Positions 37,201 to 49,200 of a DNA stretch of 64,000 nucleotides are shown piece after piece. The notes under the pieces were generated by a model. It searched no databases. It was not told where the DNA came from and worked only from the letters and a program-made list of their open reading frames with translations. Both the position numbers and the translations under genes were made by a program. The DNA comes from Macrosoma leucophasiata (Eukaryota; Arthropoda; Insecta; Lepidoptera; Hedylidae): the NCBI GenBank assembly GCA_036365455.1, contig JAWQUS010000030.1, forward strand, positions 5,828,001-5,892,000. The letters are read 5' to 3'. The first letter of the stretch is position 1, and each line of letters starts with the position of its first letter.

Positions 37201-40200
37201 AATTACCCATTCCTTTTTCATATGGGTTCACATTTATTTCATGGAAGGCGAACCAACTTTTAGGGCGGATGCACACCACGTTTTTTTTTTTCAAGCGTCA
37301 GTAGGGATGAAACGATACCATCGAGGTATCGATACTTTTACTCGATACCGTATCGGCCGTCAAGTATCGATACTTACACAATATCGGTTGAAAAGAATCG
37401 ATACTTGTATCGAATGGTATCGGTGAAATTATATAATCGAGCAAAAAAAAGTGTGCTTACTATGTATTTATTTCCGTCGATCGATGAAAAATTTCGGACC
37501 CGTCAAAAGGTGTCTGAAACCCAAAAATAAAACCAGCGGCAGCTAGGATGCCTTCAAAATATTAATGTAAGATATTTTACAATTTTTACCTCGTTTCAAA
37601 GTATTGCTGCTAAAAGTACTTGGTATCTGAAAAAAGTATCGAGTATGTACTTGTATTTACTTGTAACGTTTCATACCTTAGTGTTATTGATGGGCTCTTT
37701 ACGCTGTCGGGACGCGCTACTCACGTCATGTTATCACTACCATGCTTTGGTGTGCCCACGTTCATAAAACTCGCCAAATACGAATCGCACACGGAGGGTT
37801 TCGTACAAACACTGACATAACTACCTTTCCTCTTAAGTCTAAGAATTATATTTATTCTAATCCTTTTCGTAGGTGAACAAGGAAGGCAACATTATTATAG
37901 AAGGACAAAGAACCCAATTACACCAAATTAATGTACCGGGCAAGGGTGTAAGTATTTATTATGATATTATTTCTAATTTCAAATATAGTTTTGGGGTGAT
38001 AACGTATTATAAATAAATAAATGGGTGAACGCTGGCTGCAGGTACGATAATTTGTCATGTTCCGGCTGAGCCGAGAGTGCTCCGCTCTCGCTTGAGCGCG
38101 GAACAAGCAATAGACAAGCATGGTCTAAGCGTTTGGCTTGTGACGCATGTGTTCTTATGTTATCACGTAACACTATCGTCAGTAAACCTACTTCACAAAC
38201 AACCAGGAAGGATTGTACTATTTATTTTTCGCAATAACACATGCGAGTGAACTTAAGAAATTAAAGAAATAACTGTAAGAAACCAGGAAGGAATTAGGAA
38301 TCGGCGTGCATGTTTGAAGAGAATGATAAATGTAGAATAAGCACGGGAGGTGTGTCAGGACCGGGATATTTGGCGCTTTACACTCTGCCTACTAGTGCCT
38401 ACCCCGTTAGGAACCTGGCGGGAAGATACATATGTAAAATCATTTTTTTTCTCAGTAGTATTTATAATATTTAATTCGTATATTTTTTTAGATTCAATAC
38501 ATCCGACTGGTTACGAATCCGACGCCGACTACAAAAGCTGCACCCAAACCACAAAACCCAATTATTTCCATGCCTGGAAAAACATTTGTTTTAACGGATA
38601 CGAAAGGTATATATTCCACATTCCACGCCATATCATATCTCTTTTAAATTGTTAAACACGTTTACCTTTTTTGGGCTGTTCTATTCATATTTCTGTCCTC
38701 GTATCTTTCTATTCACTCAATTGATTTCGTATGTTCTAAGTATAACTGAACGATATTTTATGGTTACAAGATATTATGGACTAGTATATTTTTGTTGTTC
38801 CAACTATTTGTAACCGACTTCAAAAAGAAGGAGGTTCTAAATTCAGTTGCTATGTTTTTTTAATCGATGATGTGAATCGGCATTAGTGTATTAATAAATG
38901 CTACGTGAGAACGAGATACACCTGATTAATAGAACGCTTTTACGCGTTGAGTGTAGTTGCATGCGTAAACTGCGCCAGTCTCTTAGCTCGCGACTCACCG
39001 CATAGACGAGAAAGGGCCGGATGGAAACTACTGCCTCATTATCCTCCTTGCGCATCGTAAGTTCTAATCTTCCTTAAAATCGCCTTCTTCACAGCGACTT
39101 GTAACAAATTTCACAGTTGTATTTAAGTTTTTATGCGCGTACTGTTCCTTTCTTTTACTATGTTAAATATAAAAGATAATTTTAAATAGCCCAACAAAAC
39201 GTTTATACTGTACAACTGTTTCTCATGTAAGTGATTGTAAATCTTTATGAGGAAATAAATGTCGATAAACCTTTAAACCTATTTGCTTATTGACACATAA
39301 TACAATACAAGAATAGCTATGCGCCTTTTTCTGTTTATTGAGGCCATGCAACACAGCGCATTCAACAGCGTGAAGTATGCCTTTGTTGCACGCGCTATGA
39401 CTAGTGTTGTCCAAAAACAAGACTGACGGTGCAAGATTTGAGCAAGACCACACTGCTCACGTTGGTCTTGGTCAAATCTTGCACCGTCAGTCTTGTTCTT
39501 GGTCTTGCTAAAATTAGGCAGTCTTGCTCTTGGTCTTGGTCTTGCAAAAATGCAAGAACAAGACCAAGACTGCAAGACCAAGACCGATTTTGGGCAACAG
39601 TAGCTATGACAGTGTAGCGCGCACTCATTCAAATGTCTGCTTTGCTTGATATTGCGTTTGTTGACTCATACATTTATTGCATGCGTCAAATGAAAGTTGA
39701 GTAGAAAGATACGACGAAAGTTGAAGAGAGTGATTGAGATTAAATGACGTGTAAAATTATAGGTAATGTGATCCAAATGGCTGAGAAGATAGGCGGCCCT
39801 CCACCGCTCGTTATGGCAACCGCACCTGCAACCATCAAAGGTGTGCATAAACAATGTTATTGTTTAAGTTTATTAGCTCACCCCCCTCTCAAATCTTTCC
39901 GTTTACTAAAGAACTTTTGTGAAAATTATTAAATTGGTAGGATACATACTTTCCAGTTTATATTTTTGGGTTTTGACTACAGCTACACTTATTGAAATGT
40001 ATACAAAAAAAACGTGAAGCCTTCAGAGCGACAACCGGACAACCGGCCATGCTGCCATTTGTTAAAACGTCCAGGAAAAATAGAATCTTTCTAAAAAACA
40101 CTAAAAAAGGATTTTTAAACTTAAAAAAAAATTAAAATGCGCGTTTCCATCATAAAATTCGACAGATTTACAACCTACAAAAAGTAGCATTCCTTTATAA

Positions 40201-43200
40201 AATATCTTCTTTTATATAGCGGTATTATCGATTTTTATAAACGTTTTGTTTGTTGCTGATATATAACCTCATTTTGTTGATTTATCACAGTTTGCTAACA
40301 AAGCCATAAACAGCACAGTGTTTGACATAATTTTATTGTCAACTGCAAAAAATCTCAAATTCAAACTGACATTTATTTATAAATAAATAAATTCTTGATT
40401 TGAAATTAAATATGAAATCTGGAACGATGCTTCGAAAATCTCGCATCACATATTATTCCTTTGTCAACTGCAGAAGTCGTGTGTTGAGATTATTTCATTT
40501 TATTTTGTGTGTTTACAGTGGCCTCAAAACCACAACAGAAACTTGTGCGAATAGCCCCGGTCCCGCCGAAAACTACACAATCGGTGACGGTATGTAGTAT
40601 TTTAGTTCATATTCGCTGTGACTTTGAAAATTATCCACACTATGTATTGCAGAGAAGGTATTTTTCCACCAGAGATATGATAGGCTGTTAGCCGCCAAAT
40701 GTGCCTATACATTTGGCGTATTTTATTCATTGCTTTGATTTAGTCAATGCTTCTGACAAAAAATGAGAAAATGTATATAATACACATCATACTTAGATCT
40801 TTAGTAAAATAAAAATATTCTTATGGCTTAATTATGCAAATACTTACATATAATCTGGTCTGGTCCTTGTCGAAAGTGGTTATTAACCCCTGTACATACA
40901 GGTCATACAGCATTTCTTTTTATATCAATACTAATTGACACAGCGACCTTGTACCGCCATCAGAGATTTTTAAACATTTTCTTAATATGGATGTTAAGTG
41001 ATGATTGCACCATCTAAGCATCAACAAAAAAACTAGAGGTCCAAATGCATATGCGTTGCCATCCCTGAGATCGGCAGTTATGTCTGATAGTTATTACGGG
41101 GCTATACATTACCATATAACTGGACCACGATAGTGCTGAACACAAAGCTACCATTTGGCGACAGATGGATTAGCTAATGTGGTGGTATCCACACCCTCGA
41201 GCTCTACACTGAAACTCTACCACCACAATTACGAACACACAAAAGTAAGATTTATCCAATTTGGTACAGGCGTTTGCAAGTTCTGCGCTTACAAACATTT
41301 CGGTGATTCGCTTTTATTTCTATAGATTAGTTTAAAAACTAATGTCGAATGAGTGAATGACTAAACAGATATACAATGCGAATGTGGGATGGTTGCAGTG
41401 GCTTAGGAAGACTAAGACTGACCTACCTTGACCAAATAGGTTGAGTACTGTCCGATGGTGGGGTCAAAAGTGTTAGGAATCGGCGTGCATGTATGAAGAG
41501 AATGATGAATGTAGATGAGGCACGGAAAGTGCGTCAAAACTGGGATATCTGGCGCTTTACACTCTCTGCCTACCCCTTTAGGGACCTGGCGTGAAGATAC
41601 AATACAATTAAAAACTAAAGCGATTATACTTGCTGAAGTTAATGTTATGTTTATTCAGCAACCGAGCCGGTCGTCGCAGAGCCTTCTAGCGCCTCTATCG
41701 CCCGTCGCCGAAACTATTCTACCGGACGTTAGCGAATTCTTGGAGACCCAAACGGAGACGGAGGTTGGAGAGGAGGTTGAGTACGAAGATAATAACATGC
41801 AGAACGAGGACTCGAAGGCGGAACTGAAGTCTCTCATCGAAAGAACCGTAGCGGAAGAAGAGCGATCGCACCAAAGTGTTAAAGTGGAGTTTCATAGACA
41901 GGTATGTTGCGTGTGGTTAAGTAATATTTGTTCCACTTCTTTAATAATTTTCATGGATATGTAATGTTGTTTGTATGGTATAGGTGGAAATCAATTGTAT
42001 TATCTGCACTTATCTATTATTATATTTATTTATATATTTGTCGGAGTGGAACCTAAATGTGACTACTAGCGCCATCTAGTTTATCGGAGACGTAACCTAA
42101 TTATGACTAGGGTAGATTGTTCAATAGAGAATTCTAGGTGGCGCCACTGTCGGCGTAGGTTCTTGAAATTGTTATCTTAGAGGGGATAGTTACTAGCCGA
42201 TATCGGGTTTATAAAGGCTAGAATATAGTTCATGACGGTCAGTCATAGAGTAACAGTCGATCAGTCAGTCACACAGTTGAATCGAATTATTATAGCGCAG
42301 TTATGCTGCCAGTTAGAAAAGTGAACGTCGGTGATATTAACATGATATAACGCGGGTAGTTCTGAATCAAATGTGCAGAAGACTAGTGATAGTAGTAGTA
42401 TCGTATCCTGATAAATATGGTTGCCCGGTCCGAAGGGTTTCTTGCCCGTTCTTCCCTGCCGGAAGTAATCGAATGGGCGGATCTTTGGCAATATACGACT
42501 TTATTCTGCCAACCTGTGCTTTATTTCATCATCCGCTCGAGTACCCACCTACAGATGCCCACAAACATGAGTAACATATCGGCTTATGGAAAGACACGCC
42601 CACAATCATACCCACATGTCCTGACTGGAGAAGGCCCTCCAGCCGATATATTTATATTATTATTATATTATATTTATATATAATATTTTTAATATTATAA
42701 AGAGGTAATATTTGTTTGTTTGTTTGTATTGAATAGGCTCAATAACTACTGGACCGATTTTAAAAATTCTTTCAGTTTTCGAAAGCTACATTATCCACGG
42801 GTAACATAGGCTATAATTTATTTTGGAAAAAATAGGGTTCCGTAAGATATTTGGGTTTTTCAGACACAAGGTGTAAAAAATCAAATCATCAATGCAACAT
42901 TGCACCGCGCGAAGTCGGGGCGGGCCGCTATAATTTAGCATTAAAACACCCACAATGCTCTTAAAATGGTCAAATGATGCAGGTCTGGTTATTAATACAC
43001 AAAAAACCAAGGTTATGCATATATCAGCATATAATAAAATTAACACCACTACTGAAATTGAATTGATTGCACACGATCATAGATGCCTGCATGAAAATAA
43101 TTTGTATTGTAAGTGCAAATGCATTGACAAGGTCTCACAAATAACCTACCTTGGTTTAACTATAGACGCCAGGTTTAATTGGGCTACCCACATTAACACA

Positions 43201-46200
43201 GTATGCAGTAAACTGCGTGCCATATTAGCGAAATTCAGCATTTTGAAGTACCGAATACCTTTTCCAATATTACTAGATATGTATACAGCCCTTGCAGAAA
43301 GCATAATATCCTATGGCCTCAGTAGTTATGGTTGGACATTTCCATCGTATCTGCATAAAATATACAATTTACAGATACAACTATTAAAAACAATTGTGCC
43401 TCCAAAAATTAAATCCCAATTTGAAAGTAATAATGACGCTCTATTCAAATTTTGTAAAAGTATTCCTATACACGAAAAAGTAAAAATGGTGGCGTGGCGT
43501 GGTGACACAGTAGATAGATTGATTTGGTGCGGTGCGGTGAGGAGAGGAGAGGAGAGGAGAGGAGACGAGACGCTCCTGCGAGTGTAAGCGTATTTTATTT
43601 TAAACCTTGGACACATTATTTCTTTGTCAATACGAAGTTTGCCGGGACAGCTAGTATATTATAAAGAGGAAAACTTTTTTTGTTTGGTTGTATTGAATAG
43701 GCTCAAAAACTACTGGACCGATTTTAAAAATTCTTTCACTATTCGAAAGGTACATTATCCACGGGTAACATAGGCTATATTTTATTTTGGAAAAAATAGG
43801 GTTCCGTAAGATATTCGGGTTTTTCGGACACAAGGTGTAAAAAATCAACCAGAAAAGTAAATTTTGCGTACACTGCCTAAAATATAAAAGATATCGATGA
43901 AAGCTTTAGGTTATATCTATAATCATCACGCTAAGACGAATAGGTGAGAGTAGGTTACATTGCAACCGCGCGTAGCCGGGGCGGGCCGCTAGTAGATAGT
44001 AAAGTGGTAGATATTTTATTGGTACATTAAATTATGCAGCCATCCTCAATACAGCCCTTTCACCATCCTCCTTTTTGTATTTTCCCTCACATCACGGAAC
44101 AGTTTTTGTCTAAGCGGAGTTTAAATATATCATATCTTGTGTTCTGCGATCCTCTTTAATCAATAAATTTTATGTAAGTTTTACATATATGTAAATAATA
44201 TAAATTTAGTGTTTCTTTTATGAATTAATGAATGAAATTGAATTTTTACTATGTTTTTAAAACTGTTTTATGAAAAGATATTTAAAGAAAGAAAGAAAGA
44301 AAAGCATGTAGCTCACATTGATGTTAAGTGATGACTGCAGCCTACACAAAATATCAGAGGTCAAAATGCAGATGCGTTGCCACCCCTGAGACCTAAGTTG
44401 TTGCTATGTCTGTGGTAGTTATTACGGGGTATTTTGTGTTTTTTTAATGAATTGATGAATTAAATTGAAATTTTACTATTTTTTAAAACTTTTCGTTAAC
44501 CTCTGTCCGCGCAATTGTCGTATAGGGATACGAAGTTTTTCGTTTACGTTATAAAACTATGATGCTTGAGATTACGCATCTGAATATGTCCAACGTGAAT
44601 GTTGGCAGAGTCCGGAGCCCGAGATGGATGAGGGGGCGAACGATTCCAATCGGTCGGACGAGCACCCGCTCATCGTGATCCCGCCCACCTTCCACGACAA
44701 CAGCAACGACGACTCTAGACTGGTGAGACACTTGTGTTGTATTTAATTTTTTTTTTTATGTAATGAAGGTGGCAATCTATCATGCAGTTCACATTGATGT
44801 TAAGTGATGACTGCGGCCTATAGACACCCGCACAGAGACCAGAGGTCAAAATGCAGATGTGTTGCCACCCCTGAGACCCATGTCATGCGTCATGGGTGTC
44901 ATGTCCTCCAAAGAGAGAGTTTTAATGTAATATAAATTGTCATGTATGTGTACGATAGCGCGATAAATGAATATTGAATTTTACCACATAAATGATAGTA
45001 CCTTCTTTTATACTGATAATTAAAGCAATTCGTGCAAAATTATTCCCTAACCATTTCAAAATATGAAAAAATTCACTCTTCCCCTCCGCCGGCAAACCCG
45101 CTGTTTTTCCTTCCACTTTTGTCTGTATCAATAAAAGTAAACTTATTTTTTTTTTTATTTCAGGATGATTCTCAAAGGAGTAGTATTTTAAATTTTGAAG
45201 GGGATATGTTAAATCCTTTCCATTCTCCGCGGTCGCCTCAAGATCTGTCCGAATCAGGTATTAATTATATTGTATTTACTTGGTTTACAACGAATATTAT
45301 ACTAAAAATAAAGAAAATAGGGTGCAAAAAAAAAAAAATTGTGGTAATAATGATAATTTTTACTATCGAAAAATGTTACGTTCTCAAAATAATATTTCAA
45401 CGTTATTTCAAACTTTTTATTATACGATTTGTACAGATCGCAATATAATCCTTTCAGATCTAGTATCAGGAGATATAGGAGGTATGAGGCCGCGCAAAGC
45501 GTGCAACTGTACAAAGTCTCAGTGCCTCAAGTTGTATTGCGACTGCTTCGCCAACGGCGAGTTCTGCAACAGCTGCAACTGCACCAACTGCCACAACAAC
45601 CTGAAGAATGAGGAGCTCCGGCAGAAAGCTATTCGTGGCTGTCTCGATAGGAATCCTAATGCTTTCAGGTGTGTACGTCTAGTAAAACTTTGGAACAACT
45701 GTAATACATAATATACAGTGTGACGCATGATATGCACAATCTCGAAAGAAGATGAAACTAGATGCAAATCCGTGAACAACATTTTATAAATTAGAAAAAA
45801 ATATATCCTGTACTTTATGATCGATTTATCTCTATATGGCTCAACATAAAAGAAAATAAATATTTCTACTAGCATGGATTGATTTCGTTGGAATTTAAAA
45901 AACCAAGTTGAATACTTAGCTGTCATGATTAATTCATTAATTGTTGGAAAAAGTATATGTATCATGAGTTTAACATTTTTTTTATTCAATAGAATGTCTT
46001 GTTCATTATTTTACCAGTTTTGAAGCTGGTGCTAGAATGACCAAGCTATTTGGTGCACTAACCCCTGATTATTTTTCATCATACTTCCGAGTCCAGAAAT
46101 GAGATAATGATATAAATTTCTCCTCCCCCTATTTCTCCCCCTTAACAGTTCAATTTCTGAAAGAAAGGAACCCGGGTACTAAATTTCAAGTTTACTTTGT

Positions 46201-49200
46201 TGTATTTTTATTTCTAGGCCCAAAATAGGCAAAGGTAAAACTGGTGGTCCAGAAGTGATACGAAGGCATAATAAAGGCTGTAATTGCAAAAGAAGTGGAT
46301 GCCTTAAGAATTACTGCGAGTGTTATGAGGTAAACATGTTTTATTTTTACAAAGGAATGATGTCTTTATGCTACTCCGATGTGAGCTCCTTAGCGCTGGA
46401 CTATTCATAAATAGCTTGTTGAAGAATTGATTACCATATTTGCTGTTTACTGAAAACTGTCTGTAAATTAATATAAATGTATTGTCCACACCGAATTTCG
46501 GTCCCAGCAGCCAATCTCAATGGAGACTAGCCAACTGCATAGGAGATATTGCTTCTATTCCCTCACTCTCATAGCCCAATGGGACGGCAATCCGACTCGA
46601 TCGGATGACATCGGGCGCAGGAAAGATGGTTTTACATGCTCTCCGAGGTGCCAGATTCCGAACTGCTACTGGGCATTTCCTCTCAGAAAAAACCTAATAA
46701 GTTTTTTCCGCCTTGGGAATCAAATCAAAGCAGCGCTGGTGAAGCCTGAGATCCCGGATTTGATTCCCAAGTCGGAAAAAACTGTTATGTGCCACCCTGT
46801 GAGTTTGCTAATGAGCCCTGAGAAGACAAAAATCTCGCTGCTTTCTTGGAGCAAATTGTAAATGTCGAACAAGGGATTTTGCATGTATGATTGAATTTAT
46901 GTTTTTAACCTCTGCCTACTCCTATGGGGTTAGGTGAAGTAACATTTAACCAAATCATATAAAAATATGAATGTGCAGGCGAAGATAGCGTGCACGTCGA
47001 TGTGCAAGTGCGTGGGGTGCCGCAACGTTACCGACACCCTCGAGCGGGCGCGGCGCCGAGAGCCCCCGCGCGCCCCCCACACGCCGCACGCGCGCCCCCC
47101 GCACCCCGCGCTCCTGCACCTCAAGTGAGTACCGACACCGACCCCCCACGCGCCCCCCACACGCCGCACGCGCGCCCCCCGCACCCCGCGCTCCTGCACC
47201 TCAAGTGAGTACCGACACCGATCCCCCGCGACCCACCGCACGCGCACCTTGATTTTCAATAGCTGTTACTGGCAGCTTATTTCTTGTCTATATGCACTCA
47301 TATTAGGTTGGGGAAAAAATTTCTTCGCATTTTTTAAGATAATTCAAAACATTTTTTAATATAGTTTATTTAAATTTAACTAAAGTATGTATGTACCATT
47401 TTGTTCGATAACCTTTTGCCATCTTGTAGGTAGGGACATGATCCCATTGCTATAAAAATTTTGGGACTTCTCATCAAAATACCGCGACAAGTGGATTTGG
47501 CAGTCCTCTCGTGATGTTAACCTAACATTGCATAAAGAATTCTGAAGAGACCGAAACAGGTGGAAATCTGAAGGTGCAAGGTCAGGACTATACGGCGGAT
47601 GCATTAACACCTCCCAGCCAAACTCTCTTAATTTTTGCTGAGTGGCTATAGATGTGTGAGGTCTAGCGTTATCATGATGAAACACTACACCCCTTCTGTT
47701 GATCAATTCCGGCCGCTTTCTCTCAACTTCTTGCTTTAATCTCATCAGTTGTTCGCAGTAGAGTTCAGAATCGATAGTCCTGCCTGGTGGTAATAGCTCA
47801 TAATGAATAATGCCCTACCAATCCCACCACACACACAACATCACCTTATTGCGAGTTAACCCGGGTTTCGCCACAGTCTGTGAAGCCTGACCGGCCTTTG
47901 ACCACGACCTTTTTCGCACGTTCTTGTCGTACGTGATCCACTTTTCATCACCAGTTATCAGCTTCTTCAAAAATGATTCGGTTTCATTACGTCGTAATAA
48001 AGAATCAGTTTCAGTGAGCTCGTGAGGTACCCAAATATCGAGCTTTTTTTTGTACCCAGCTTTTTTCAAATGCGCCAAAACTGTTTTGTGATCAATTCTC
48101 AGTTCTTCAGCTACGTCGTAACTACTGGTATGTCGATGGCATCCATTTTATCCGTAATAGAGCTACCAGAGCGAGGTGCATCTTTGACATCAAAATTTCC
48201 GGATAGAAAACGCTTAAACCAAATTTGTGCTACCCTCACAGACACTGCACTAAGTCCATAAACATCGCAAATTTTTTTCGCGGCTTGCGTTGCATTTTTA
48301 CCTTTTTTGTAGTAAAATTTTAAAATGTATCGAGTTTCTTCATTATATTCACTCATCTTGACAGTACGAAAACAAATGAAAATCACACATTTGCCTAATT
48401 TGAATTTGGAATTATGTTCTTTAAAATTTTAACTTTCAATGATACCAAAACCAGCCAGATACAAATACTACAGCCAAAGAGATTTTATTACAAGTTCATA
48501 CATACTATAATGCGAAAAGACTTTTTCCCCAACCTATTAGATTAAAGTCTCGATGAAGTCTAGATTAGTCCCTTCAAAATAATTCATGGAAATTAAAAAG
48601 CCAGCAATTACCCGTGGCTTTTATTAATATGGGCAGTAGTGAACGATCTCGAACATCCACCGCATCAAATGATCATCCGCGCGCGTTCAAATACCATTGC
48701 AGACAACCGTGCAGCTTCATGACGACGGAAGTGATCGAGGCGGTGTGCCAGTGCCTGCTGGCGGCGGCCGTGGAGCCCGGGGACGCGGGCGCGGCGCCCG
48801 GCGACCCGCTGCGCGACGTCATCGAGGAGTTCGCCCGCTGCCTGCAGGACATCATCAGCGCCTCGCACCAGCCCACGCCGCTCGCCCTGCTGGACGAGGT
48901 CAGTCGTCGCTTCACATTCACTGCTGTAGATGTTTAAAGTAGACATGCCGTGATTGCGGCTATGCTTTTGTCAGAAACGCCGAATATATATTTTTTTATT
49001 TAGGGAAGGTAGCAAACAAGCATGCGGCTCACAATGATGTTGGCCATGACTGCAGCCTATAGACACCCACACAAAGACCAAGGTGAAAATGCAAATGCGT
49101 TACCACTCCTGAGATGATACGCTCCTGAGGCCTAAGGTATTATGCCTCTGTGCCGGAAATTACAGGGCCGTACATTACCACCGGATCCGGAACACGATAG

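Noticed and set aside
46930..47259. Arginine- and glycine-rich open frame antisense to LIN54 exon 21
   Set aside because: A by-product of GC-rich coding sequence and its 80-bp duplication.
48665..48946. Open frames antisense or out of frame to LIN54 exon 22
   Set aside because: GC-rich exon shadows. The plus-strand frame matches the LIN54 C-terminus and splices in phase.
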